Below are positions 9,101 through 15,830 of a stretch of 20,435 bases of DNA, piece after piece. The translations under genes and the position numbers were made by a program. Location of the stretch: positions 1 to 20,435 of the forward strand of contig CAYHCQ010000059.1 of assembly GCA_964355115.1 (NCBI GenBank). The letters run 5' to 3'. The stretch is from JANXZO01 sp964355115. GTDB taxonomy: Bacteria; Bacteroidota; Bacteroidia; Bacteroidales; FEN-979. The notes beneath the pieces are model-generated. The model was not told the DNA's origin. It worked only from the letters and a program-made list of their open reading frames with translations, and ran no database searches. Every line of letters starts with the position of its first letter. Position 1 is the stretch's first letter.

Positions 9101-9290
9101 GGTAGGGTTTGACATGAACCATTACAATAAACTCTTTACGCCATTTCAGCGGCTTCACAGCGACGACCAGTTCACCGGAACCGGCATCGGGCTGGCCACG
9201 GTACGACGTATCATACAGAAACATGGCGGCGCCATTTGGGCCGAAAGCCAGCCAGGTTCCGGAACTTCGTTCTTCTTTACACTGAAGTAG
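6168..9290 (+). CDS. Membrane sensor histidine kinase with 14-blade Reg_prop periplasmic domain and Y_Y_Y domain
   Basis: The 1040-residue protein starts with a signal peptide (about 1-25, ending VLSAQ). About 14 Reg_prop-type repeats (LWIGTESGLYRFDG and relatives, about 35-670) probably form two seven-bladed propellers. A Y_Y_Y domain follows (about 680-752, including FRYKLEGYDQQW), then one membrane helix (about 757-779) and a coiled-coil linker. The HisKA domain has SVSHDLKAP, with H832 as the phosphorylated histidine. The ATPase domain has the N box NLLDNAWKY (N942), the G1 box DNGVGF (D976) and GTGIGLA (from G1004). This is the periplasmic layout of Bacteroides hybrid two-component systems that sense oligosaccharides, but the protein ends after the kinase domain, without receiver or AraC domain. 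The next gene, 37 nt downstream, is a hybrid kinase and a plausible partner. Ligand and target are unknown. Confidence 0.93.
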   Translation: MNCCSYYKLLAICSLWIFSAVLSAQNQDNGFYGTRFNAKQWTGSDGLPLMVQAMAQTKDGSLWIGTESGLYRFDGHTVTFFNRHTTKSLIEDDCGVLYVARDSSLYCGMYNGLLCRYKNSQFDVIGNKTDFNSKTIKGIVEDRQGCLWIATYGAGLIKYQNKKFTTIGTGEGLASMKVGCLSLGSGDDIWMGTTNGLYQIRDGKIRHYGGKDGIDEINITTLYLDSSGALWIGSKQGAVIRYLSGKFEKFKELNALEGTPINAFHESQDGFLWILTRESGIVVFNPGRTSMTPVDNDLGQSGYSATSIITSQEGDIIIGTQGNSILRLRNNLLKSFTTLDGLPDNAVMAIFKARNGDIWVGSESGKIACYRKGRFLDMSSRFGIVGAPVFSIGGGKDNWIWVGTYGKLVGSDGTNRKVINAGLTLPNTMFHAVYVARDGTLWAGTDEGILMIKDGQTRKLSLSDGLSDVKIFCFLEAKDGSMWVGTQEGGINVVNKGIIKTISRKEGLSDNMILCMYEDSTGAIWVGTGHDGLNHIDGKTGKITQLGSVLSYLTAITHIEEDQNGKLWIGTNGGILGVKRSELEAFIAGGSSEVRLTLLGPAEGVVSGDCPGGIFPAGCSTSDGMFWFTTLVGIAEVDPKIIGTPSYHPRITIQELIVNNEQVQISDNCILPAGVMDMEIKYTAPSFINPANLEFRYKLEGYDQQWVAPTIRRSAFYGKLPPGDYVFNVQVMNHYGQWDEKSTTLRIHINSYFYQSSWFIALCILLVITLFYLFLKYRLKQVREKELEHLVLLRTEEIRKLNDELEQKVIDRTAQLGATNAELEAFSYSVSHDLKAPVRRIEALIGALQEDYGDKLDSPAQDFLVKISESIGTMSLLIDELLKLSRIARQEIERTDVNLSSMSVKILEKLKGIYPDRNVIFNVQPDLVVDCDARLIQIALQNLLDNAWKYTGQKEFAEISITAELQDGKTVVVIHDNGVGFDMNHYNKLFTPFQRLHSDDQFTGTGIGLATVRRIIQKHGGAIWAESQPGSGTSFFFTLK

Positions 9291-9327
9291 TGAAAAATAC
9301 AGCCTACAATAATAAAAATCCTGAAGC

Positions 9328-11265
9328 ATGACAAAGATCAACCTGTTGCTCGCCGAAGACAACGACACAGATGCCTTGCTGCTGGTCAGACAGTTGAGGA
9401 AGGAGGGTTTTGAAGTCGACCATGTACAGGTAAAAACACGCAACGAAATGAATGCCGCACTCGATCGGGGCGGCTGGGACATTGTGATATCCGATTTTTC
9501 GATGCCCGGTTTCGGGGGTGGCGATGCTCTTGAGCTTTTTAAAAGCAAGAATCTCGACATCCCGTTTATCCTTGTCTCCGGTACGGTTGGGGAGGATATT
9601 GCAGTGAGCATTATGAAGGGCGGGGCAAATGACTACCTGATGAAGACCCACCTGCACCGGCTCGGGCCTGCCGTGAAACGCGAGTTGGAGGAGACTGCGA
9701 TGAAACGCGACAAAAGGCGTGTGGAATCAATGCTTACACAAAGTGAAAAACGGTTTCAGCGGCTGATACAGGACCTGCTCGATGTGGTCTGGCTTTCCGA
9801 CCTCGACGGGAAAAAACTGTATATTGTCAACTCTGCCTTTGATATTCTCATGGGAAAAGATTTTGACAGGGAGAAATTCCAGCCAGGGAGATGGGAGGAG
9901 ATGTTGTTTGAAGAGGAGAAACCGGCTTTCCGCAGCTTTATTGACGGGTTGAAAGAGAAGGGGATCAATGCCCTCGAATACCGAATCCGGCGAACGGATG
10001 GCACAGAGCGGTGGGTTTTCGACCAGCGGTATATAGTGCCGGGTGATGGCAGCGGAGAGGCTATGATGGGAGGAATTCTGTCGGATATCACCGAAAAGAA
10101 AATTGCGGAGAGGGAGTTACTCTCGGCAAAACTGTCGGCCGAGGAGTCGAGCCGGCTCAAATCGGCGCTGTTGCAGAATATGAGTCATGAATTCCGGACA
10201 CCGATGAACGGGATTCTCGGTTTTTCGGAGATCCTGGCCAATGAACTCGAAGAGCCCAACTCGAAACTGATGTCGGAACACATTTTAACCTCCGGTAAGA
10301 GACTTCAGCAAACCCTGGATGCAATTATGTTGTTTGCTCAACTGGAGTCGGGTATCCCGTTAAAATTTGTAAAAATTGATATTCATTCCGTCGTAAAAGG
10401 CATTACCGAATGCCTTGAATCTGCCATACGGAACAAAGGGCTCTCGCTGGAGGTAAGACTTCCTGAAGTATTCACCATTGTGACCGATGAGCACCTGGTG
10501 AGACGCACACTTTTCAACCTGGTCGAAAATGCAATGAAGTTTACCACCACAGGAGGAATAACGATATCAGGAAAGATAACCCCTTCCGGAGAGGCAGAGA
10601 TCCGGGTTTGCGACACCGGGATAGGGATTGCTCCCGAGAAACAGAATGTTATTTTTGAAGAGTTCCGCCAGGCCGAAGAGGGTTATAACCGGCCTTATGA
10701 GGGCAGCGGCCTCGGACTCGCAATTGCCCGCAAGGCCGTCAATACCCTGAAGGGAACCATCGCCCTTGTAAGCGACGCAGGGAAAGGAGCTGAATTCATA
10801 ATTACCCTGCCCCAGGGAACTGAGGCTGAAGTGTTACAACCTGCAATTGCCCCTGGCACCACGCCTGCTGCGGAAACCGGAGTGGCTTGTGTGCCTCCGC
10901 TGGTTTTGCTTGTTGAAGACAACGATGCCAACGTCGACCTGGTTCGGCTCTTTCTCCGTAAAGACTATCGACTCGATGTCGCCAAAGACGGAGAGACATC
11001 CCTGGAAATGGCAAAAAAAACCAAGTACGAGGTAATCCTCATGGACATCAACCTTGGCCCCGGGATCGACGGCATCGATGCCATTACTGAAATACGTAAA
11101 ATGGCTGAGCATCAAAACACCCCGATCATTGCGGTTACCGGGTATACGCTGCGCAACGAAAAAGATTTTATCATCTCCAAAGGTGCAAACCACTACATCG
11201 AAAAGCCATTTACAAGGCAGGTGCTGCTCGACCTCATGAAGGAGATTACAACCCTGAAAAAATGA
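9328..11265 (+). CDS. Soluble hybrid histidine kinase, REC-PAS-HisKA-HATPase-REC
   Basis: The 645-residue protein has no signal peptide or membrane helix. An N-terminal receiver (about 1-120) has an acidic pocket (EDND), phospho-acceptor D56 in VISDFSMPG and the conserved lysine K106. A PAS-like region (about 142-262) ends in the usual DITEKK linker. HisKA carries QNMSHEFRTPMNG with H287. The ATPase domain has NLVENAMKF (from N397), DTGIGIA (from D429) and GSGLGLA. An Ala/Pro/Thr-rich linker (about 503-524) leads to a second receiver (525-645) with D573 in LMDINLGPG and K626 in EKPF. Both receivers look competent and there is no DNA-binding domain, so this is probably a phosphorelay intermediate. 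It sits 37 nt after the membrane sensor kinase and overlaps the helicase gene by 4 nt. The partner relation is inferred from position only. Confidence 0.93.
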   Translation: MTKINLLLAEDNDTDALLLVRQLRKEGFEVDHVQVKTRNEMNAALDRGGWDIVISDFSMPGFGGGDALELFKSKNLDIPFILVSGTVGEDIAVSIMKGGANDYLMKTHLHRLGPAVKRELEETAMKRDKRRVESMLTQSEKRFQRLIQDLLDVVWLSDLDGKKLYIVNSAFDILMGKDFDREKFQPGRWEEMLFEEEKPAFRSFIDGLKEKGINALEYRIRRTDGTERWVFDQRYIVPGDGSGEAMMGGILSDITEKKIAERELLSAKLSAEESSRLKSALLQNMSHEFRTPMNGILGFSEILANELEEPNSKLMSEHILTSGKRLQQTLDAIMLFAQLESGIPLKFVKIDIHSVVKGITECLESAIRNKGLSLEVRLPEVFTIVTDEHLVRRTLFNLVENAMKFTTTGGITISGKITPSGEAEIRVCDTGIGIAPEKQNVIFEEFRQAEEGYNRPYEGSGLGLAIARKAVNTLKGTIALVSDAGKGAEFIITLPQGTEAEVLQPAIAPGTTPAAETGVACVPPLVLLVEDNDANVDLVRLFLRKDYRLDVAKDGETSLEMAKKTKYEVILMDINLGPGIDGIDAITEIRKMAEHQNTPIIAVTGYTLRNEKDFIISKGANHYIEKPFTRQVLLDLMKEITTLKK

Positions 11266-12572
11266 CAGAAAAAATTCTTGAGAACCTGAATATCACCTCC
11301 TTAAACAAGATGCAACTGGCTGCCGTTGAAGCAGCTAAGAGGGCCCCCGACATACTCCTGCTTTCACCCACCGGATCGGGCAAAACACTGGCCTTCATGC
11401 TGCCTCTGCTGAGTCATCTGGAGGTTTCCGTACAAGGAATCCAGGCCATGATACTGGTGCCTTCTCGTGAACTTGCACTGCAGATCGAACAGGTGTTCAA
11501 ACAGATGGGGACTGGTCATAAGGTGAATTGCTTTTATGGCGGACACCCGACCAAAACCGAGCGGGACAATCTGACCCATCCTCCGGCTGTTGTTGTAGGC
11601 ACCCCGGGAAGGATTGCCTATCACCTCAGGCATGAAAATTTCGAGACAACAGCAATCTGCACGCTGATTCTCGATGAATTTGACAAATCACTGGAGCTAG
11701 GGTTCAAAGAGGAGATGTCGTACATTATTTCAGCGCTGAAAAACGTTCGGTGGCGCATTCTGACCTCGGCGACCAACATGACTGAGATTCCGGACTTCAC
11801 GGGAATTAAAAATCCGCTGGAACTCGACTTCCTGAGCAGCCGTTCACCTACCACAGACGCACTAAAGGTGAAGTACCTCAGGTCGGAGGATACGGATAAG
11901 ACAAAGATCCTGTTCGAGCTTATCTGCAAACTGGAGAGCCGTCCAGCCCTTATTTTCTGCAACCACCGTGAGGCAGTTGAGCGGATCGGTGTTCTTCTGG
12001 CCGACAAAGGGCTCCCATACGGCATTTTTCATGGAGGAATGGAGCAGGATGAACGGGAACGGGCGCTTATCAAGTTCCGCAATGGCAGTCACCGGTTGCT
12101 GATCACCACAGACCTTGCCTCCCGCGGCCTCGACATCCCTGAAATTGAGGCCATAATTCACTATCAGTTACCCGGATCGCAGGATATTTTCACCCACAGG
12201 AACGGGCGTACAGCAAGGATGAATGCTGCCGGAACCGCCTATATGCTGCTTGCAGCAGGCGACTACCTTCCAACCTATATCAGTGCTTCCACAGAGCAGG
12301 AAACCCTTCCCCAAAAAGCCATCCTTCCGCCAAAGGCCCCCTGGCGAACAATGTATATCGGAGCCGGCAGAAAAGAGAAGATCAACAAGATGGATATCGT
12401 GGGAATGCTGCTTCAGAAAGGCAAGCTGACCAGGGAGGAGTTGGGTCTCGTGGAGGTGCTTGACCATGCCTCCTATGCTGCGGTAAACAGTAAGAAGATT
12501 GAGAAGGTTTTCGGACTGATCCGGAATGAGAAGATCAAAAATAAAAAGGTTAGGATCGAGATATCCTGGTGA
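11262..12572 (+). CDS. DbpA-like DEAD-box RNA helicase (DEFD motif II)
   Basis: The 436-residue protein has both RecA lobes of a DEAD-box helicase: a short Q-motif region (LNKMQLAAVEA), motif I SPTGSGKT (35-42), Ia PSRELA (67-72), TPGR (114-117), motif II DEFD (138-141) in place of DEAD, motif III SAT (169-171), motif V TTDLASRGLDIP (282-293) and motif VI HRNGRTAR (312-319). The C-terminal part (about 363-434, beginning WRTMYIGAGRKEKI) resembles the RNA-binding domain of DbpA. In E. coli DbpA that domain recognises hairpin 92 of 23S rRNA and the enzyme acts in large-subunit assembly; a similar role is inferred here. The start is at an ATGA overlap with the hybrid kinase stop, implying translational coupling. 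The stop codon lies at the edge of a heptamer tandem array. Confidence 0.93.
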   Translation: MTEKILENLNITSLNKMQLAAVEAAKRAPDILLLSPTGSGKTLAFMLPLLSHLEVSVQGIQAMILVPSRELALQIEQVFKQMGTGHKVNCFYGGHPTKTERDNLTHPPAVVVGTPGRIAYHLRHENFETTAICTLILDEFDKSLELGFKEEMSYIISALKNVRWRILTSATNMTEIPDFTGIKNPLELDFLSSRSPTTDALKVKYLRSEDTDKTKILFELICKLESRPALIFCNHREAVERIGVLLADKGLPYGIFHGGMEQDERERALIKFRNGSHRLLITTDLASRGLDIPEIEAIIHYQLPGSQDIFTHRNGRTARMNAAGTAYMLLAAGDYLPTYISASTEQETLPQKAILPPKAPWRTMYIGAGRKEKINKMDIVGMLLQKGKLTREELGLVEVLDHASYAAVNSKKIEKVFGLIRNEKIKNKKVRIEISW

Positions 12573-12633
12573 GTGATGAGTTAAGAGTGATGAGTTAAGA
12601 GTTAAGAGTGATGAGTTAAGAGTTGTGAGTTAA
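12571..12633. repeat. Nine-unit heptamer array spanning two convergent stop codons
   Basis: Nine consecutive 7-bp units fill 63 bp exactly, in the order GAGTGAT, GAGTTAA, GAGTGAT, GAGTTAA, GAGTTAA, GAGTGAT, GAGTTAA, GAGTTGT, GAGTTAA. The first unit supplies the last two bases of the helicase stop (TGA, 12570-12572). The last unit supplies the minus-strand stop (TAA, 12630-12632) of the T9SS gene. The whole convergent intergenic space is therefore repeat, with no terminator hairpin seen. Confidence 0.97.
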
Positions 12634-13805
12634 CGTAGGAGGGTGATTGTGCCTTTGTTGGTTACTTTGTTCTTCTTACCATCCTCCCAGTAGATAACCC
12701 AGGGGTAGACATCCGGGGAGCAGTATTCGCCTTTGCTCCTGCCGTCCCAGCCTTCCATGATGTCATTTGTATGGAAGACAACCTGTCCCCAGCGGTTGAA
12801 TATCTGAAAGTTGTACCTGGTGATATTCTCAGCCGGCAGCCCGGTGATCCTGAATACATCATTTATTCCATCGCCGTTGGGCGTAAATGCATTGGGGATG
12901 TATGGCACGACATGCACCGTAACCGTATCGGTAAACTCCTCTCCACTGCATACCATGCAAAACGCACGGTAGGTCGATGTCTCCGAAGGGGTGACAACGA
13001 TACTCTGCTGCTCCGAAACAAGTTCGGTGCCTTTGTACCACCGGTAGGAGATCTTGCTTCCCGGCGTGATGGGTTCGAGGTGATAGGCAATCGGAGCAAC
13101 CTGAAAACTGTCTGCCGAAGTTGGGGAGTATTTCCAACCCTCCTTTTCTGCCCGCCAGGAGGTGGCATTCCTCCCTGGCACCGGAATACCTATATAGCCG
13201 GAAATATTCTGCAATCCCAGGGTGGCTTTATTTCCAAGCCAGTCGACTGAAGGCTTCTTCATGATATGGTTTTCGATGGTATTGTCCTCCTCATTCAAAA
13301 TAATCTGAAAGGTAACCATCGAATCGTTGCGCTGCAGGTCAGAATAAAGAGGGCATTCACACCACATAACCACGAGTTTACGGGAAGGTGATTCTCCTGT
13401 CGTCAGATAAAAAATGTAGGGACTGTTTATCTGATTTGGCTCCATGTCTTGCAAGGGCCCGAGAATGCAGTTTTTCGGATCATAATCGGCGGCACTGGGA
13501 ACTGCAAATGCTTCACGGCGGCCCCTGGAGCTGGTATTAGGGCTGAATGATATCCAGCCGTTGGCCCCGGTATAAAAGGAGGTGTACTGATTGCCGAAAA
13601 ATGAAAAGTCAAATCCAATCGGGAATGGACCCTCTACACCATCGTCGGTTGTAGCAATCTCCTTGCCAATAAGTCCGTATGTCGCCGTCAGGGTAACCGG
13701 AACCCCGGGATTTATGGTGTCGTCGACCCCAGCCGAAAACTGTGCCCCCAGGTAATTTGAAATCAGACAGAGAAGGAGTGCAAATGCGATTCTCACCTTT
13801 GACAT
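12630..13805 (-). CDS. Exported T9SS-type cell-surface protein with CHU_C (gliding motility-associated) C-terminal domain
   Basis: The 391-residue protein has a signal peptide (about residues 1-22, ending YLGAQ) and a C-terminal CHU_C domain (about 303-391) recognised by NAFTPNGDGINDVF, FNRWGQVVF and WDGR. In Bacteroidota this domain marks cargo sorted through the type IX secretion system to the cell surface. The central part (about 45-210) contains GFDFSFFGNQY and TGANGWISF, patterns common in secreted Bacteroidota adhesin-like proteins. About 215-300 is an Ig/PKD-like segment with YRWYKG and a Cys pair (CMVC). No enzymatic motif is seen, so an adhesive or structural surface role is inferred. 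It is convergent with the helicase and divergent from glyA. The start codon lies in one heptamer array and the stop codon in another. Confidence 0.9.
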   Translation of the reverse strand: MSKVRIAFALLLCLISNYLGAQFSAGVDDTINPGVPVTLTATYGLIGKEIATTDDGVEGPFPIGFDFSFFGNQYTSFYTGANGWISFSPNTSSRGRREAFAVPSAADYDPKNCILGPLQDMEPNQINSPYIFYLTTGESPSRKLVVMWCECPLYSDLQRNDSMVTFQIILNEEDNTIENHIMKKPSVDWLGNKATLGLQNISGYIGIPVPGRNATSWRAEKEGWKYSPTSADSFQVAPIAYHLEPITPGSKISYRWYKGTELVSEQQSIVVTPSETSTYRAFCMVCSGEEFTDTVTVHVVPYIPNAFTPNGDGINDVFRITGLPAENITRYNFQIFNRWGQVVFHTNDIMEGWDGRSKGEYCSPDVYPWVIYWEDGKKNKVTNKGTITLLR

Positions 13806-13841
13806 TTAACCTTTAACTTTTGGCTTTTGATCTTTGACTTT
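13793..13841. repeat. Seven-unit heptamer array containing the start codon of the T9SS gene
   Basis: On the minus strand, seven consecutive units read AAAGTCA, AAGATCA, AAAGCCA, AAAGTTA, AAGGTTA, AATGTCA, AAGGTGA (13841 down to 13793). The ATG of the T9SS gene (13805-13803) is inside the sixth unit, and the last units encode its first residues (MSKV). The rest of the array is the A-rich leader just upstream of the start, where copy-number change would alter leader length or the spacing from a promoter. Confidence 0.93.
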
Positions 13842-13877
13842 TCCTAGCAAATATCCAGAAATAATCCGAAATAATCT

Positions 13878-13885
13878 TACTTTTG
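13878..13885 (+). promoter_or_regulatory. Bacteroidota-type -7 box upstream of glyA
   Basis: TACTTTTG matches the Bacteroidota -7 consensus TAnnTTTG exactly and lies 60 nt before the glyA ATG, implying a leader of roughly 55 nt. No clear TTTG -33 element is present at the usual distance. The box falls in the 140-bp space shared with the divergent T9SS gene. The leader shows no riboswitch-like structure that I can recognise. Confidence 0.45.
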
Positions 13886-13945
13886 TTCCTCCGAATGATC
13901 ACTACTTAGAACAACGACATACAATCTCCAAAATTTTAAGCTGTT

Positions 13946-15226
13946 ATGAAAAAAGATTCTGCCATTTTCAAGATCATCAAGCAGGAGTTGCACCGCCAGA
14001 CAAGCGGGATCGAACTCATCGCATCGGAAAACTTTGTCAGCGATCAGGTACTCAAAGCCATGGGTTCCTGTTTGACGAACAAATATGCTGAAGGATATCC
14101 CGGCAAGCGTTATTATGGCGGATGTCAGCACGTTGATGATTCAGAACAGCTGGCCATCGACAGGGCCAAAACCCTTTTCAATGCCGAATGGGCCAACGTT
14201 CAGCCGCACTCCGGCGCACAGGCGAATATGGCTGTCCTGATGACCTGTCTCAAGCCGGGCGATACCTTCATGGGTCTTGACCTTGCACATGGAGGACACC
14301 TTTCGCATGGCTCGCCGGTGAACTCATCGGGTATACTCTATAAAGCTGTGAGTTACCAGGTTGAGCAGGAGACCGGAACCATCAATTACGACAAGATGGA
14401 AGCCAAAGCACTGGAGGTTAAACCAAAACTCATTATTGCAGGTGCATCAGCCTATTCGCGAGACTGGAATTACAAGAGAATGAGGGAGATCGCCGACAAG
14501 ATCGGTGCCATCCTGATGGCCGATATCGCTCACCCTGCCGGACTCATCGCCCGGGGATTGCTCAACGATCCGCTGCCGCACTGCCATATCATTACCACTA
14601 CCACCCACAAAACCCTTCGCGGCCCGCGCGGCGGCATGATTCTCATGGGTAAGGATTTTGCCAACCCCTGGGGGCTGACCACTCCGAAAGGCGAAATAAA
14701 GATGATGTCACAGCTTCTTGACTCTGCCGTATTTCCCGGCATTCAAGGTGGGCCCCTGGAGCATGTAATAGCAGCCAAGGCAGTCTCCTTTTTCGAATGC
14801 CTCTCCGATGAATACATGGATTACATTATCCAGGTAAAGAAAAATGCAGCCGCCATGTCGAAAGCCTTTGTTGATAAAGGGTATCATGTAATTTCAGGCG
14901 GTACCGACAATCATCTGATGCTGATCGATCTCCGCTCAAAGTTCCCGGATATCACCGGAAAACTGGTTGAAAATACGCTTGTCAAGGCCGATATCACCGT
15001 AAACAAGAACATGGTTCCGTTCGACAGCCGCTCCCCGTTCCAGACATCCGGACTGCGAGTCGGCACCCCGGCCATTACGACACGCGGACTGAAGGAAAAA
15101 CATATGTCCAAAATCGTTAATCTCATTGATGAGGTGATCAGCGACATCGAAAATGAAAACAAAATTCTGAAAGTCAGGAAAAAAGTCAACGAAATGATGG
15201 AGGAGTTTCCGCTGTTCGCATATTAA
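13946..15226 (+). CDS. glyA: Serine hydroxymethyltransferase
   Basis: The 426-residue cytosolic, PLP-dependent enzyme interconverts serine plus tetrahydrofolate with glycine plus 5,10-methylene-tetrahydrofolate and is the main source of one-carbon units. Length is typical for bacterial GlyA. Recognisable motifs include IELIASENFVS near the N-terminus, NKYAEGYPGKRYYGG, VQPHSGAQAN, the glycine-rich DLAHGGHLSHG, DIAHPAGLI, and TTTTHKTLRGPRGG, in which K222 is the PLP-binding lysine. C-terminal TSGLRVGTPAITTRG is also typical. All expected motifs are intact. The gene is divergent from the T9SS gene and has its own -7 box. Its stop codon is followed directly by an octamer array, then by the phosphatase gene 84 nt away, so read-through transcription into the phosphatase-ppk1 genes is possible. 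Confidence 0.98.
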   Translation: MKKDSAIFKIIKQELHRQTSGIELIASENFVSDQVLKAMGSCLTNKYAEGYPGKRYYGGCQHVDDSEQLAIDRAKTLFNAEWANVQPHSGAQANMAVLMTCLKPGDTFMGLDLAHGGHLSHGSPVNSSGILYKAVSYQVEQETGTINYDKMEAKALEVKPKLIIAGASAYSRDWNYKRMREIADKIGAILMADIAHPAGLIARGLLNDPLPHCHIITTTTHKTLRGPRGGMILMGKDFANPWGLTTPKGEIKMMSQLLDSAVFPGIQGGPLEHVIAAKAVSFFECLSDEYMDYIIQVKKNAAAMSKAFVDKGYHVISGGTDNHLMLIDLRSKFPDITGKLVENTLVKADITVNKNMVPFDSRSPFQTSGLRVGTPAITTRGLKEKHMSKIVNLIDEVISDIENENKILKVRKKVNEMMEEFPLFAY

Positions 15227-15282
15227 TTGATTGATTGATTGAATGATTGAATGATTGAATGATCGAATTACTGAATTATTGA
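15227..15282. repeat. Seven-unit octamer array directly after the glyA stop codon
   Basis: Seven consecutive 8-bp units run in the order TTGATTGA (twice), ATGATTGA (twice), ATGATCGA, ATTACTGA, ATTATTGA. The first unit begins on the base after the glyA stop TAA (15224-15226). Units degenerate steadily away from glyA, and the array ends 28 bp before the phosphatase start. The array is AT-rich and nearly every unit contains TGA. Confidence 0.95.
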
Positions 15283-15310
15283 TTACATAGTTAGACTCGA
15301 TAAACTTATA

Positions 15311-15826
15311 ATGAAGACCCTGTACCTGATGCGGCATGCAAAATCCTCCTGGGAATCAAACGGGGTATCAGATGCCGACCGACCGCTGATTCCAAAGGGG
15401 GTGAAAAAGACCAACCTGATCGTCGACTTCCTGAAGAGCAGGGAGACGAAGATAGACCTGTTAATCTCCAGCCAGGCGGTGAGGGCTTTTGAGACTGCCA
15501 GGATTGTTGCGGCAGGGCTGGGTTACCCGGAAGATCAGATCCAGATTGACCGGAAAATATACGACGGGTATTATGACCGGATCCTTGACGTTATCTATGG
15601 TACTTCAAACGAAGTGAATTCCCTCGCGATATTCGGTCACAATCCAACCATAACACATCTGGCCAACCTCTTTCTGCATCCTGGCATCGAAGACATGCCA
15701 ACCTCAGCGATAGTCTGCCTGACTTTTCCGACCGACAAATGGGAGGAGATCCCCTCCAGCGACCCGGTAAGGGAGTTTTTTATTACCCCGAAGATGCTGA
15801 AATCCAAAGAGTCACCTTCCAATTAA
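15311..15826 (+). CDS. SixA-like phosphohistidine phosphatase (histidine phosphatase superfamily)
   Basis: The 171-residue protein has no signal peptide and is probably cytosolic. The N-terminal LYLMRHAKSSW carries the RHG/RHA catalytic motif with R8 and H9 (phosphoenzyme histidine). R58 in SSQAVRAFETA and H110 in FGHNPTI complete the phosphate pocket expected for the superfamily. Length and the RHAKS motif fit the SixA branch, whose E. coli member removes phosphate from phosphohistidine in phosphotransfer proteins. The physiological substrate here is unknown. It is separated from ppk1 by only 4 nt, so the two are almost certainly co-transcribed and probably translationally linked. PPK1 itself works through a phosphohistidine, and the window also encodes two histidine kinases. 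Confidence 0.9.
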   Translation: MKTLYLMRHAKSSWESNGVSDADRPLIPKGVKKTNLIVDFLKSRETKIDLLISSQAVRAFETARIVAAGLGYPEDQIQIDRKIYDGYYDRILDVIYGTSNEVNSLAIFGHNPTITHLANLFLHPGIEDMPTSAIVCLTFPTDKWEEIPSSDPVREFFITPKMLKSKESPSN

Positions 15827-15830
15827 AAGT

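Noticed and set aside
6168..9290. Full hybrid two-component system (HTCS) regulator
   Set aside because: The periplasmic half fits, but the protein ends after the ATPase domain, without receiver or AraC domain.
12571..12633. CRISPR-like repeat array
   Set aside because: Units are contiguous 7-mers with no spacers, and no cas genes are present. The same applies to the other four arrays.
13886..13945. Riboswitch or attenuator in the glyA leader
   Set aside because: The leader of about 55 nt is too short for a glycine or similar riboswitch, and no stable stem is apparent.
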